Positions 20,688 through 30,553 of a DNA stretch of 64,000 bases are shown here, in pieces. The stretch spans positions 310,001 to 374,000 of the forward strand of contig NZ_JACIFE010000001.1 of NCBI RefSeq assembly GCF_014197255.1, given 5' to 3'. Positions within the stretch are counted from its first letter, which is position 1. The number at the start of each line of letters is the position of its first letter. A program made the translations under genes and the position numbers. Origin of the DNA: Bartonella fuyuanensis (GTDB lineage Bacteria; Pseudomonadota; Alphaproteobacteria; Rhizobiales; Rhizobiaceae). The notes beneath the pieces were generated by a model. That model did not search any database and was not told the DNA's origin. It worked only from the letters and a program-made list of their open reading frames with translations.

Positions 20688-23432
20688 TTATAGGATGTTA
20701 TTCTTTTCAAGCTGTTTAAGCTGATAAATTGCTTCTAAAGCTTGCTTAGGGGAAAGCTCATCGGGATGAATATTTTTTAAAACTTCGTGAAGTACATCAT
20801 GTTTGTTTCTCTCTTCGTTGAGGGGTGAGGTTGCTTTAAGAGAAAAGAGAGGTAACTCATCAATGAGTTTATGCCCTTTCCCAGCCATTTCACCTTGTTC
20901 TAATTGATGGAGAACATCTGTCGCTCGTGTAATAACAGCTGAGGGAAGCCCGGCAAGCTTTGCAACTTGTACTCCATAGGAACGGTCAGCAGCTCCTGGT
21001 ATGACCTCATGAAGAAAAACCACATCACCATTCCAATTTTTAACTTTCATGGTTACATTATGCAGTCTGTCAAGTTTTTCAGTCAGTGCTGTCATTTCAT
21101 GAAAATGGGTCGCGAGAATAGCACGACAGTGATTAACTTCATGGAGATATTCGACGGCTGCCCAAGCAATAGAAAGCCCATCAAAGGTTGAAGTTCCGCG
21201 TCCTATTTCATCGAGAATAACAAGAGAATGGTGACTTGCATGATTGAGAATAGTTGCTGTTTCAACCATTTCCATCATAAAAGTTGAGCGTCCCCGTGCA
21301 AGATCATCAGAGGCACCGACACGACTAAACAGACGATCAACGACACCAATATGTGCTGAAGTTGCTGGAACAAAGGAACCCATTTGCGCCATAATAGTAA
21401 TGAGAGCATTTTGGCGCAAAAAAGTTGATTTTCCGCCCATATTAGGTCCTGTCAAAAGCCAGATTGCTGCATATTGTTGATTTTCTTTCACAGAGAGATC
21501 ACAATTATTGGCAACAAAGGGTTCTGCTGCTTGTTTGCGGAGGGCTTGCTCGACAACAGGATGGCGTCCTGCGGTGACGTGAAAGGTAAGGGAATAATCA
21601 ATTTTAGGACGGCAATATCCTTGTTCTTCAGCAAGATGTGCTAAAGCGACAGAAACATCTAAAATAGCAAGTGCTTCAGCAGCTTTACGAATAAAATCAA
21701 CCTGTTTGATAATTTCTTGAACAAGAGTATCAAAGATTTCCAGTTCAAGTGTCAAGGCTTGGTTGGCAGCATGGGCAATACGACTTTCAAGGTCAGCAAG
21801 CTCTGTTGTTGTAAAACGCATAGCATTTGCCATTGTTTGCCGATGAATAAAGCGTGCTTTAGCTTGTGGACTATTGGTGAGTGCGGCTGCTTGTATATTG
21901 GTGACTTCAATGAAATAGCCTAGAATATTATTATGCTTTATTTTAAGCGTCTTAATATCTGTTTCTTGGGCATATTGCGCTTGTAGTTCAGCAATGACAC
22001 GGCGCGACTCATCCCGTAAAGCACGCATTTCATCGAGGTCTTTATGATAGTTGGCACGAATAAAACCACCATCACGTTTCAGCAGAGGGAGATTATCGGC
22101 CAACGCTTGTTCTAAATGGCAATGTAAAGCAATGGGTAGATTTGAAAACACCTGTTGTATATCACTTATTTCTTGAGGCAGAAGCTCATTATTAAGAAGC
22201 TGATGAATTTCACGAATGATTTCAAAGCCACGTTGAATCGTTGCCATATCACGAGGACTTCCTCGTTCAAGAGCCAAACGTGAAACAGCGCGGGGCATAT
22301 CTGGCCCCCCTTTTAAAGTGAGTTTTATTGCTTCGGTAAGAGAAGGATTACGGAGAAAAAAGTCGATAGAATCCAAACGCGTATCAATAGCTGAAGGGGT
22401 GGTAAGAGGAGCAATAAGGCGATCGATGAGAAGGCGAGAGCCTCCTCCTGTTACAGTACGATCAATAGCTTTTAATAAGCTTCCATCTCGTTGACCTGAT
22501 GTCGTTCGAATAAGCTCAAGGCTTAGCCTAGTTGCGGCATCAATAAAAAGGGTAGCACTTTCATTTTGGCGCTCAGGTTGCATAAGGGGAGGACGATGTG
22601 TGATTTGTGTTTTTTCGATATAACGAATAGCAGCTACAATGGCAGAAATTTCACAACGTGAATAATCGGCAACACCTTCAAGAGTTGAAAGTTTGAAATA
22701 AGTGCAAATATCGCGTTCAGCGGTAAGAGTATCAAAGAGATAAGCCGGTTGAGGTGAAACAATACGATCAAGAACATTAAAGAGTGATTTGTGCGATTTA
22801 TCATAAAAAAATGAATCAGCAACAATAATTTCTTGCGGATCCACACGCATAATATCTGCTAAAAGTTTTTCTTGTCGGCTTTCTATTACACGAAATACGC
22901 CTGTTGAGATATCAATCCAAGAAAGAGCAAATTCTTCTCCATCGCCGGTTTTTATACGGGAAAGTGTCATCAAATAATTTGCGCGCGCTGGATCAAGGAG
23001 TTTTTCTTCTGTTATCGTTCCTGGGGTTACAAGGCGAACAACATCACGCCGAACAACAGATTTTGAGCCCCTTTTTTTTGCCTCAGCAGGATCCTCTGTT
23101 TGTTCACAAACAGCAACGCGATAACCACAAGCAATCAGTTTTTGCAAATGATCGTCTGCAGCATGAACGGGAACACCACACATAGGAATATCTTTCCCGA
23201 GATGTTTTCCGCGTGTTGTAAGTGTGATTCCTAAAGCCTGAGCAGCTTCAATTGCATCATTAAAAAATAATTCATAAAAATCTCCCATTCTGTAAAAAAG
23301 AAGTGAATCATGATGGACGGCTTTGATTTCTATATATTGCTCCATCATAGGTGTAAGACGTTCTTGAGAGGAAGCAGATGAGGAGGCTGATTGTGGAATT
23401 AAATTATTTTTATGATCATTTTTTTTATCCAT
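20688..23432 (-). CDS. mutS: DNA mismatch repair protein MutS
   Basis: A 914-residue mismatch-recognition ATPase, close to the usual rhizobial length. The N-terminal mismatch-binding motif DFYELFF is at about residue 51. The connector, lever and clamp domains follow. The ATPase has Walker [15 protein letters not shown], Walker [16 protein letters not shown] and the [10 protein letters not shown] switch. The C-terminus has the family's [15 protein letters not shown] dimerisation tail. The first 25 residues are Ser-rich and polar. It is divergent from the malic enzyme gene, with about 195 bases between them. Confidence 0.97.
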   Translation of the reverse strand: MDKKNDHKNNLIPQSASSSASSQERLTPMMEQYIEIKAVHHDSLLFYRMGDFYELFFNDAIEAAQALGITLTTRGKHLGKDIPMCGVPVHAADDHLQKLIACGYRVAVCEQTEDPAEAKKRGSKSVVRRDVVRLVTPGTITEEKLLDPARANYLMTLSRIKTGDGEEFALSWIDISTGVFRVIESRQEKLLADIMRVDPQEIIVADSFFYDKSHKSLFNVLDRIVSPQPAYLFDTLTAERDICTYFKLSTLEGVADYSRCEISAIVAAIRYIEKTQITHRPPLMQPERQNESATLFIDAATRLSLELIRTTSGQRDGSLLKAIDRTVTGGGSRLLIDRLIAPLTTPSAIDTRLDSIDFFLRNPSLTEAIKLTLKGGPDMPRAVSRLALERGSPRDMATIQRGFEIIREIHQLLNNELLPQEISDIQQVFSNLPIALHCHLEQALADNLPLLKRDGGFIRANYHKDLDEMRALRDESRRVIAELQAQYAQETDIKTLKIKHNNILGYFIEVTNIQAAALTNSPQAKARFIHRQTMANAMRFTTTELADLESRIAHAANQALTLELEIFDTLVQEIIKQVDFIRKAAEALAILDVSVALAHLAEEQGYCRPKIDYSLTFHVTAGRHPVVEQALRKQAAEPFVANNCDLSVKENQQYAAIWLLTGPNMGGKSTFLRQNALITIMAQMGSFVPATSAHIGVVDRLFSRVGASDDLARGRSTFMMEMVETATILNHASHHSLVILDEIGRGTSTFDGLSIAWAAVEYLHEVNHCRAILATHFHEMTALTEKLDRLHNVTMKVKNWNGDVVFLHEVIPGAADRSYGVQVAKLAGLPSAVITRATDVLHQLEQGEMAGKGHKLIDELPLFSLKATSPLNEERNKHDVLHEVLKNIHPDELSPKQALEAIYQLKQLEKNNIL

Positions 23433-23628
23433 TTTTACGTGGCCTGTTCCCTTTCAATGAAGCTTTTAGTCTTTTTTGTTTACTTCGATATTTATTTATC
23501 TCTAAATTGAAACACATCATTAGATTTGCTAAGGCAAAGAATAGCGATTTACGACATGTGAATCAAATTTAATAACTATACGCATTATCAAGTAAAATTT
23601 ACACTGTTTTTGGAGAAAATAAAGTGAG

Positions 23629-25929
23629 ATGAAAAAGAGCGAGCAAGATCAAAAAACACCTCAAGTGATTTATAGTGCGAGCGAACGAGAAGCTCTTGAT
23701 TTTCATAGTCGTAATCGGCCTGGCAAGCTTGAGATTGTTGCAACAAAGTCTATGGCAACACAGCATGATTTAGCTCTTGCTTATTCACCAGGTGTTGCGG
23801 TCCCAGTTAAGGCAATTGCTCAAAATCCAGCACTAGCTTACGATTATACAACAAAAGGCAATCTTGTTGCTGTTATTTCAAACGGTACAGCTATCTTAGG
23901 ATTGGGCAATTTAGGTGCCCTTGCCTCTAAGCCGGTTATGGAAGGGAAAGCAGTGCTGTTTAAGCGTTTTGCAGATATTGATTCCATTGATTTAGAGATT
24001 AATATAGACGATACGGAAAGTTTTATCAATTTGGTACGTCATTTAGAACCCTCTTTTGGAGGAATCAATCTTGAAGACATTAAGGCACCTGAGTGTTTTA
24101 TGATTGAAAGTCGCCTGCGTGAGGTGATGAATATTCCTGTTTTTCACGATGACCAACATGGTACAGCAATCATTGCGGCTGCTGGCGTTCTCAATGCTTT
24201 AGCTTTAACGGGACGCGATATGCAAAATACGCGGTTAGTTTGTAATGGTGCTGGTTCTGCTGGGATTGCTTGTATTGAATTGATTAAAGCGATGGGCTTT
24301 CGTTCTGAAAATATCATATTATGTGATACAAAAGGTGTAGTTTATGAAGGTCGTAAAGAGGGAATGAATCAGTGGAAATCAGCACATGCTGTTCAGACGG
24401 ATAAGCGTACGCTTATGGAAGCAATAGAAGGGGCTGATATATTTTTCGGGGTTTCTGCTAAAGGTGCACTGACCCCTGAAATGGTAAAATCTATGGCGCC
24501 GCAGCCAATTATTTTTGCTATGGCCAATCCCGATCCAGAAATTACACCGGAAGAGGTTTTACAAGTGCGTCAGGATGCCATTGTAGCAACAGGTCGTTCC
24601 GATTATCCAAATCAAATTAATAATGTTCTCTGTTTTCCTTATATATTTCGTGGTGCACTTGATGTGCGTGCAACGGTTATTAATGAAGATATGAAAATTG
24701 CTGCGGCTAGGGCTCTTGCCGATTTAGCGCATGAGGAAGTTCCTGACAGTGTTGCAGAAGCCTATCGAGGAAAGCGATTAAAATTTGGTCCTGATTATAT
24801 CATTCCTGTTCCTTTTGATCCGCGTTTATTCACGGTTGTTTCAATAGCGGTAGCAAAAGCAGCAATGGAAAGCGGTGTTGCGCAAAAGAACATAGATGAT
24901 TTAGAGGCCTATGAGCGCGATTTGAGTGCGAGACGTGATCCTATTTCTTCGGTGATGCGAGGGGTTTATCATCATGTTCGTCAAGTACCAAAACAAATTG
25001 TCTTTGCAGAAGGTGAAGAAGAGCAAGTCATGCGGGCTGCCGTTTCCTACGTTCATCAAAAATTAGGACAAGCGATTTTGGTTGGTCGTGAAGAGCAAGT
25101 AAGAGAGACGGCTGTTATCGCTGGAATTGATCTGGAGCGTGAAGGTATCTCATTAATGAATGCCAAGCTTTCTTGTCGTACAGATGCTTATGCAAATTAT
25201 CTTTATAAAAAAATGCAGCGTCAAGGCTGGCTGTTGCGTGATTGTCATCGCCGCATCAATAATGATCGAAATTATTTTGCTGCGTGTATGGTGGCACTAG
25301 GAGATGCGGATGCAATGGTTACAGGGGTAACACGCAATTATGAAACAGCATTGGTTGATATACGTAGGGCAATTGATGAAAAACCAAAAGAAAGATTGAT
25401 TGGTATTTCAATGGCTATTTGTCGTGGTCGAACTGTATTTATTGCGGATACTGCTGTTTATGAAAATCCTAATGCTGAAGAGCTTGCGGATATAGCGGAA
25501 CAAACCGCTTCGTTTGTACGTGGATTTGGACACCATCCAAGGGTTGCATTTTTGGCATTTTCTACGTTTGGTTATATGAAAGGAAGAGTTACGCAACAAA
25601 TTCAGGATGCGATTAATATTTTGCATGAGCGCAAAGTTGATTTTGAGTTTGATGGAGAAATGAGTGCTGATGTGGCACTTAATTCCAAATTGATGCAGCA
25701 ATATCCATTTATGGGATTAACAGAGCCAGCTAACATTTTAGTTATGCCTGGATATCACGCATCTTCCATTGCGAGCAAAATGTTACAAGAACTTAGTGAA
25801 GCAACCATTATTGGTCCTATTTTAATTGGATTGGAAAAATCTGTCCAAATTGTACCGTTTAGTGGAAACGATACAGATGTTGTCAATATTGCAATGCTTG
25901 CAGCTTATCATGCGGCAAAAACTGTCTAA
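23629..25929 (+). CDS. maeB: NADP-type malic enzyme with phosphotransacetylase-like C-terminus
   Basis: A 766-residue two-domain protein. The malic enzyme part (about 1-430) has AYSPGVAVPVKAIAQNP, FHDDQHGTAIIAAAGVLNAL and the Rossmann motif CNGAGSAGIACIELIKAMG. The rest is a phosphotransacetylase-like domain (from about QIVFAEGEEEQVMRAA). This fusion is normal for MaeB/Dme enzymes, where the extra domain is regulatory. The reaction is oxidative decarboxylation of malate to pyruvate; choice of NADP over NAD is inferred from family. A terminator-like hairpin follows the stop. Confidence 0.95.
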   Translation: MKKSEQDQKTPQVIYSASEREALDFHSRNRPGKLEIVATKSMATQHDLALAYSPGVAVPVKAIAQNPALAYDYTTKGNLVAVISNGTAILGLGNLGALASKPVMEGKAVLFKRFADIDSIDLEINIDDTESFINLVRHLEPSFGGINLEDIKAPECFMIESRLREVMNIPVFHDDQHGTAIIAAAGVLNALALTGRDMQNTRLVCNGAGSAGIACIELIKAMGFRSENIILCDTKGVVYEGRKEGMNQWKSAHAVQTDKRTLMEAIEGADIFFGVSAKGALTPEMVKSMAPQPIIFAMANPDPEITPEEVLQVRQDAIVATGRSDYPNQINNVLCFPYIFRGALDVRATVINEDMKIAAARALADLAHEEVPDSVAEAYRGKRLKFGPDYIIPVPFDPRLFTVVSIAVAKAAMESGVAQKNIDDLEAYERDLSARRDPISSVMRGVYHHVRQVPKQIVFAEGEEEQVMRAAVSYVHQKLGQAILVGREEQVRETAVIAGIDLEREGISLMNAKLSCRTDAYANYLYKKMQRQGWLLRDCHRRINNDRNYFAACMVALGDADAMVTGVTRNYETALVDIRRAIDEKPKERLIGISMAICRGRTVFIADTAVYENPNAEELADIAEQTASFVRGFGHHPRVAFLAFSTFGYMKGRVTQQIQDAINILHERKVDFEFDGEMSADVALNSKLMQQYPFMGLTEPANILVMPGYHASSIASKMLQELSEATIIGPILIGLEKSVQIVPFSGNDTDVVNIAMLAAYHAAKTV

Positions 25930-25970
25930 AAAAATCCCCTAATAGATCAATAATATACAAGGGGCTTTTT
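25927..25970. terminator. Bidirectional terminator between maeB and secB
   Basis: A-run, CCCCT, about 19-base loop, AGGGG, then a T-run lies between these convergent genes. The A-run and T-run flank the stem, so it could act for both strands. Confidence 0.6.
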
Positions 25971-25990
25971 GATAGAAAAGGAATAAATTT

Positions 25991-26467
25991 TCAAGATGTT
26001 TGTATTTGATTGTCTTTTTGTTCTTCAGAGAGCCTCTTTTGGAAGAGGGCTGCAAAATCAATCGGATCAATCCACAAAGGTGGGAAACCACCATTTTGAG
26101 TAGCATCAGATATAATTTGGCGAACAAATGGAAATAAAAGGCGAGGACATTCAATAAAGACTAGAGGCATAACATGTTCTTGTGGAATGTTTTTAAGGTG
26201 GAAAACGCCACCATAAATTAACTCTACATGAAATAAGGTTTCAGTGTTATCATTGGCTTTGATGGACAGAGACAAGACGACATCATAATTGTCATCACCA
26301 ATTGGGTTAGCATTGACATTAATATTGATATCAATTTGTGGTGATTTTTCACGCGCACGCAATGAATGAGGAGCACCTGGGTTCTCAAATGATAAATCTT
26401 TTAAATATTGCGTTAATACAGCAAAAATCGGCTCTCCACCACTATTGTTCATTTCACCTTCAGCCAT
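25991..26467 (-). CDS. secB: Protein-export chaperone SecB
   Basis: 158 residues. SecB is a tetrameric cytoplasmic chaperone that keeps preproteins unfolded and hands them to SecA. Family marks are [20 protein letters not shown] near the N-terminus, [38 protein letters not shown], and [40 protein letters not shown] one codon upstream is also in frame; I chose the ATG at 26467, which has a GAGAGG ribosome site. It precedes fxsA on the same strand in genome order but is transcribed after it. Confidence 0.96.
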   Translation of the reverse strand: MAEGEMNNSGGEPIFAVLTQYLKDLSFENPGAPHSLRAREKSPQIDININVNANPIGDDNYDVVLSLSIKANDNTETLFHVELIYGGVFHLKNIPQEHVMPLVFIECPRLLFPFVRQIISDATQNGGFPPLWIDPIDFAALFQKRLSEEQKDNQIQTS

Positions 26468-26601
26468 CAACGAACCTCTCTCATTATAATTATGTATATT
26501 TATTTTAGATCTTAAAGATCGAATTGGTTATCACGCCTTGCAAAAGGTTGCAAGGAATACACTCTTTCATTTTGCTTATTTTTTTCACTCGTTACAATAT
26601 T

Positions 26602-27096
26602 TCATTGGTTGTCATCATTTTTGTGCCATGGGGATTCTGTTGCATCATGAATTTGATAATCTTCAGCGTTAAGATCAATTACTTTTTCAGCGTCATTTTT
26701 TCTTTTCATATTAGGTTTCAGGGTGTTTTTTAGTGATAAAAAGAAATGCCAAGCAACAGAGCGAATTGGTTTAATAAGAAGTAATATTCCTAATAGATCA
26801 CTTACAAAACCGGGTAGAATAAGCAAAATCGCACTAAACATGATGCAAACATCATGAATAATATTGTTTTCTAATGTGCGTCCTTGGATAAGTTCACTTT
26901 GTGTGTTTTTTAAAAGGCTAAATCCTTGAATTCGCAATAAAAAAACCCCAACTATGGTTGTGAGAATAATCAAACTCAAAGTTGCCAAAATGCCAATTTC
27001 TTGACCAACAAAAATAAAACCAGCAATCTCAATTAAAAGAATACAGAGAAATATAACGATAAAAAAACGAGGATTTATAGAATAAAGTTTTATCAC
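26602..27096 (-). CDS. fxsA: FxsA family membrane protein
   Basis: A 164-residue protein with about four hydrophobic segments. The pattern FLCILLIEIAGFIFVGQEIG, then LRIQGFSLLKNTQSELIQG and FSAILLILPGFVSDLLGILLLI, is the FxsA signature. In E. coli, excess FxsA relieves F-plasmid exclusion of phage T7; its normal role is unclear. The C-terminal 40 residues are polar and variable. It is divergent from the Tim44-like gene, as in other Rhizobiales. Confidence 0.9.
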   Translation of the reverse strand: MIKLYSINPRFFIVIFLCILLIEIAGFIFVGQEIGILATLSLIILTTIVGVFLLRIQGFSLLKNTQSELIQGRTLENNIIHDVCIMFSAILLILPGFVSDLLGILLLIKPIRSVAWHFFLSLKNTLKPNMKRKNDAEKVIDLNAEDYQIHDATESPWHKNDDNQ

Positions 27097-27266
27097 ATGA
27101 AAATTTCCTTCTGGATGATTAGGGCAGAAATTCTTAAGAGCACTCCTTAATATAAAATTTATAAAAATATTTAAATGATAGGATTCCCTATTTTACATAT
27201 TTATTGATAAATGATATTGACTGCAATATTTATTACAGACTTAATTTTTGGAGATTGACAGCACCT

Positions 27267-27959
27267 ATGGAATTTGACGTTATACTTGTCATCGCTCTTG
27301 TTGTTATGGTTGTTATTTTTGTGCAACTCCGTAGTGTATTAGGGAAGCGAATTGGATTTGAAAAGCCTCCCTTTGATCCTTATTCACGTCGCTCTAAAGA
27401 ACAAGCTGAGGCAGAAACGACAGATAATATTGTTTCGTTCCCTCATCAGAAAAATTCACAAAAAGGCGATTTTAGTGAAATTAATGAGATTGCACCAGAG
27501 GGAAGTATTTTGAATGAAAATTTGCGCGCGCTGTGCAGTATTGATCCTTATTTTTCTCCTCAATTTTTTATAAAAGGTGCGCGAGTTGCTTATGAAATGA
27601 TTGTAACAGCTTTTGCCAAAGGTGATCGCAATCAACTTGAAAGTTTGCTTTGTCAGAGTGTTTTTGAGAGTTTTTGTGCTGCTATTGAGCAACGAGAAAA
27701 AAACAAAGAAAAAATAGAGTTTACTTTTGTTGGAATTAATAAAATCGAGTTTGTCGCAGCGACAATACAAGAAAAAGACGAATTTTTAACGATACGTATT
27801 ATCAGTGAGATGATTTCTGTTACTTATAATGAACAGGGCGAGCGTATAGATGGTGATCCTGATGTTATTGTAGAAATTAGGGATATTTGGACATTCGTTC
27901 GCAATAGCCTATCGCTGGATCCAAACTGGAAGCTTTTTGCTACAGAAGATGAAAATTAA
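27267..27959 (+). CDS. Tim44/TimA-like domain protein
   Basis: 230 residues: one N-terminal membrane helix (FDVILVIALVVMVVIFVQL), a polar linker, then a Tim44-like domain from about residue 85 (FFIKGARVAYEMIVTAFAKGDRNQLESLLCQSVFESF). The family is related to mitochondrial Tim44, and the bacterial proteins are thought to be inner-membrane anchored; their role is not settled. The start at 27267 gives the membrane helix at the N-terminus and has a GGAGA site upstream. The frame is open back to 27204. The Smr gene follows after 44 bases. Confidence 0.88.
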   Translation: MEFDVILVIALVVMVVIFVQLRSVLGKRIGFEKPPFDPYSRRSKEQAEAETTDNIVSFPHQKNSQKGDFSEINEIAPEGSILNENLRALCSIDPYFSPQFFIKGARVAYEMIVTAFAKGDRNQLESLLCQSVFESFCAAIEQREKNKEKIEFTFVGINKIEFVAATIQEKDEFLTIRIISEMISVTYNEQGERIDGDPDVIVEIRDIWTFVRNSLSLDPNWKLFATEDEN

Positions 27960-28003
27960 AGTACTTTTTTCCATAAGTACTCAATGATTTATGAGAAATT
28001 GAA

Positions 28004-28594
28004 ATGTCCTCAAGTAAATGGAGACAAGAAAGAGATTTATTAACTTCACGAGATCGCCTTTTATGGGACATGGTTTGTCGTACGATAACACCTTTTCATG
28101 GTAAGAGAAGTTCTTCTATTCCAGAAGCGTTTCCAAATATTAATGATAAAAAACAGCACATAACTCAAATCCCTCTAGCGTTTCAGAAAAATCAACAGCC
28201 CTTGACAATTATTAAAAAGGAGAAGAGAGCAGTTACGCAAGCACATAAGATTCATTTTTTTGATCGTGCTACACATCGTAAAATTTCTCAAGGTCGTTAT
28301 CCTCTTGAGGCGTGTCTTGATCTTCACGGCTATATGCAGGAAGAAGCCTATTCTTTCTTAAAGAAATTTTTACAATCCTCTCAGCAGAATGGATTGCGTT
28401 ATGTTCTTGTGATTACAGGAAAAGGCCGATCCATAGGGAGTAATGGGGCTTTGTATAGATTTGTTCCGTATTGGTTATCAACACCAGCTTTTCGATATTA
28501 TGTTCATGCATTTGAGAAAGCAGCGCGCCAGCATGGCGGTGAAGGTGCGCTTTACATTTGGTTGCGTCGTTTTGTGTCGGGAAAAGGAATGTGA
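28004..28594 (+). CDS. Smr domain protein
   Basis: 196 residues. The C-terminal Smr (MutS2-type) domain is visible from about residue 104: CLDLHGYMQEEAYSFLKKFL, then VLVITGKGRS, LYRFVPYWLSTPAFRYYVHAFEKAARQHGGEGALYIWLRR. Standalone Smr proteins are predicted DNA- or RNA-cleaving enzymes; the substrate is unknown here. LDLHG and TGKG, the motifs linked to catalysis, are intact. The N-terminal half is basic and lacks a known domain. Confidence 0.9.
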   Translation: MSSSKWRQERDLLTSRDRLLWDMVCRTITPFHGKRSSSIPEAFPNINDKKQHITQIPLAFQKNQQPLTIIKKEKRAVTQAHKIHFFDRATHRKISQGRYPLEACLDLHGYMQEEAYSFLKKFLQSSQQNGLRYVLVITGKGRSIGSNGALYRFVPYWLSTPAFRYYVHAFEKAARQHGGEGALYIWLRRFVSGKGM

Positions 28595-29539
28595 TGCTAT
28601 TATAGTTGTTTTAGATTTAATATTGATTTCAAAAGATCTCGTTTATTCTCTCATAAGAGAGGCATGAGAATATATTAATTTATAATTTCCATCTATTGCA
28701 TAGGTGTTGCGAATACAATATACTCTTATTTTTAATTTTTTTATTAAAGACTATTCATCTTACACGCTGCGCATTGCATCGTGCTTTTGTTTATAACGTG
28801 TTTTTTTGGTTATGCTCTTCGCGTAAAACAGAATGCTTAAAGTAGAATACTCTGATTTTGCATATTCACGTGCTCATTGTAGAGAAATACCCCTTAATAC
28901 TTTTAAGCTTATTCTGTAGCAGGGCACAAAAATAGTAATCTCCCTGAAGCGTAAAATTCGTTATCTACCTCCATCTTTACGCCTAATAAAAGTGCAAGTA
29001 GGGCACCATCACACACTTTTCTAATCTTCAATATTGCTAAACTCTTAGCACCTGAAAGGGGTTATAAAAGGCAAACTTTTCTTTAAGTGTTTTTACTCCA
29101 GATGGCTCCTTTCGTTTGTGACGTGTAAGCGAAAGATTTTGATTAATTCAATATAAGAGAGTTCAAAATGAGAAAGATATTTGTGAGTTTTACTTAGGTT
29201 GCAAACGATAAATTATTTTTATAAACTACAACATTACCTTATGTAAGCATATGAAGGATAAAAACGTTATAAATTGAGGAACTACATTCTTCAAAAGATA
29301 TCCTTATAAATAGTTTTAAAAACAGTACAATTGAATTAAAGAGAATCGTGAAAATAAACAAGAACTAGCTTAACATATAGCTGCACCGAGCACTAAAAGA
29401 TATAATTTCGTTACATATTTTCAGGAGAAAATGCACTCATCCATTATAAACCTCATCAAATTCCTTTCTCATAATAATTCGGTCTTGAAATTTAATAATG
29501 AGGCACAGAAAACGCAGAATATGAAATTATATCGCGAGT
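28595..29539. other. Gap of about 940 bases with relic sequence
   Basis: No intact gene. A short minus-strand relic at about 28909-29058 is listed separately. Around 29285-29350 the DNA resembles about 53322-53385 (roughly three quarters identical over 66 bases, including GTACAA followed by TGAATTAAAG). The rest is AT-rich without structure I can name. Confidence 0.5.
28909..29058 (-). pseudogene. Relic of a small Cys-containing protein
   Basis: A 48-codon frame with no start reads ...ILKIRKVCDGALLALLLG..., then KMEVDNEFYASGRLLFLCP, then a stop. The KVCDG...G...FLCP spacing recalls the Rap1a/Tai family of small secreted proteins, but the match is short. A similar KVCDS and KMGG arrangement occurs across frames in the minus-strand relic at 52524-52745. 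Low certainty. Confidence 0.25.
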
Positions 29540-30073
29540 CTATATTCTTATTCGCCGTTTTTCAGATATTGGTTGAAATGCTAGCTTAGCATGAAAAGCA
29601 CAGTAGGGACTATTTTCATCAGAATCGGCACCACAAAAATGAAAATCGGCTGATAATGGATCCCCAACTGGCCATCTACATGTATTTTCACTCAATTGTA
29701 GCAGATTAAGTTGACGTGATATAGGCACTACTACATTAGATTTTGTGGACATATCAACTTCTTTTATATTTTCTGCTACAAACTCTGTTTTGAAAGTTAT
29801 CTCTTCAACGCTGTCAGATGATATATTTATTGGTGATACTGTAGATATGTTGCGACGTACACGTGGAGATGATGGGTTGCTTCCTACGGGAGTTTTTTGT
29901 GCACGTACGTTTCCTTGTGCTGTCTTGCCACGCCCTGGCAATTTTAATCGATGTACTTTTCCAATGACTGCATTTCTGCTCACTCCACCTAATTGAGCAG
30001 CAATTTGACTTGCACTTAACCCTTCACTCCAAAGCTTCTTAAGAAGCTCGACGCGTTCACATGTCCAACCCAT
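29540..30073 (-). CDS. gcrA: Cell cycle regulator GcrA
   Basis: 177 residues. GcrA is an alphaproteobacterial transcription factor that works with RNA polymerase sigma-70 at promoters carrying CcrM-methylated GANTC. The N-terminal helix-turn-helix (GWTCERVELLKKLWSEGLSASQIAAQLGGVSRNAVIGKVHRLKLPGRGK) and the C-terminal CRWPVGDP...FCGADSDENSPYCAFHAKLAFQP block are both intact; the middle is variable. The frame opens six codons earlier (30091), but the ATG at 30073 has GGAG about 7 bases upstream and gives the usual MGWT start. Confidence 0.95.
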   Translation of the reverse strand: MGWTCERVELLKKLWSEGLSASQIAAQLGGVSRNAVIGKVHRLKLPGRGKTAQGNVRAQKTPVGSNPSSPRVRRNISTVSPINISSDSVEEITFKTEFVAENIKEVDMSTKSNVVVPISRQLNLLQLSENTCRWPVGDPLSADFHFCGADSDENSPYCAFHAKLAFQPISEKRRIRI

Positions 30074-30553
30074 ATCAGCACTCCATTCCAATTACGCCAC
30101 TGAGACGCCCCCTTTTGCATCTTCAAATATTTCAATAATGTTCTCAATGCGCTGAATGAAAGAATTTTATACTCTAAGTGAGCATAAGAAAATCATCCAA
30201 CCTGTGTAATTTATAAATTAAAACACATCATCATACTTACTATAGTGCAAACTACAATATGCACTCACTCCATGACAAGAGTCTTTACCTCTTAAAGTGT
30301 TTATTTAGAATGTTTTCCCCAACTTGCAAATCAATTATAGGTTAAACATTCACTTTTATTTAAGGTTTTTCTCAAAAATGCTTCTTTGTAAAACCTTCAT
30401 TGACTTTTTTTCAATTGGTGTAATGATCTATTCTGTAGGCATAATCATTAATCTAGTGAAATGTTGAAAGTACTTTAACGAAATATATCATGTTGTTTTA
30501 TTTGTAGCGTTGCTTTGTATATATTATGAAAGGGTTAAAATATAAAGGGTATT
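30074..30553. other. Divergent promoter region of gcrA and argD
   Basis: About 480 AT-rich bases separate the two divergent genes. A TTGACT at about 30400 with TAATGA 15 bases on is a weak promoter candidate for argD. No gene is seen. Confidence 0.4.
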
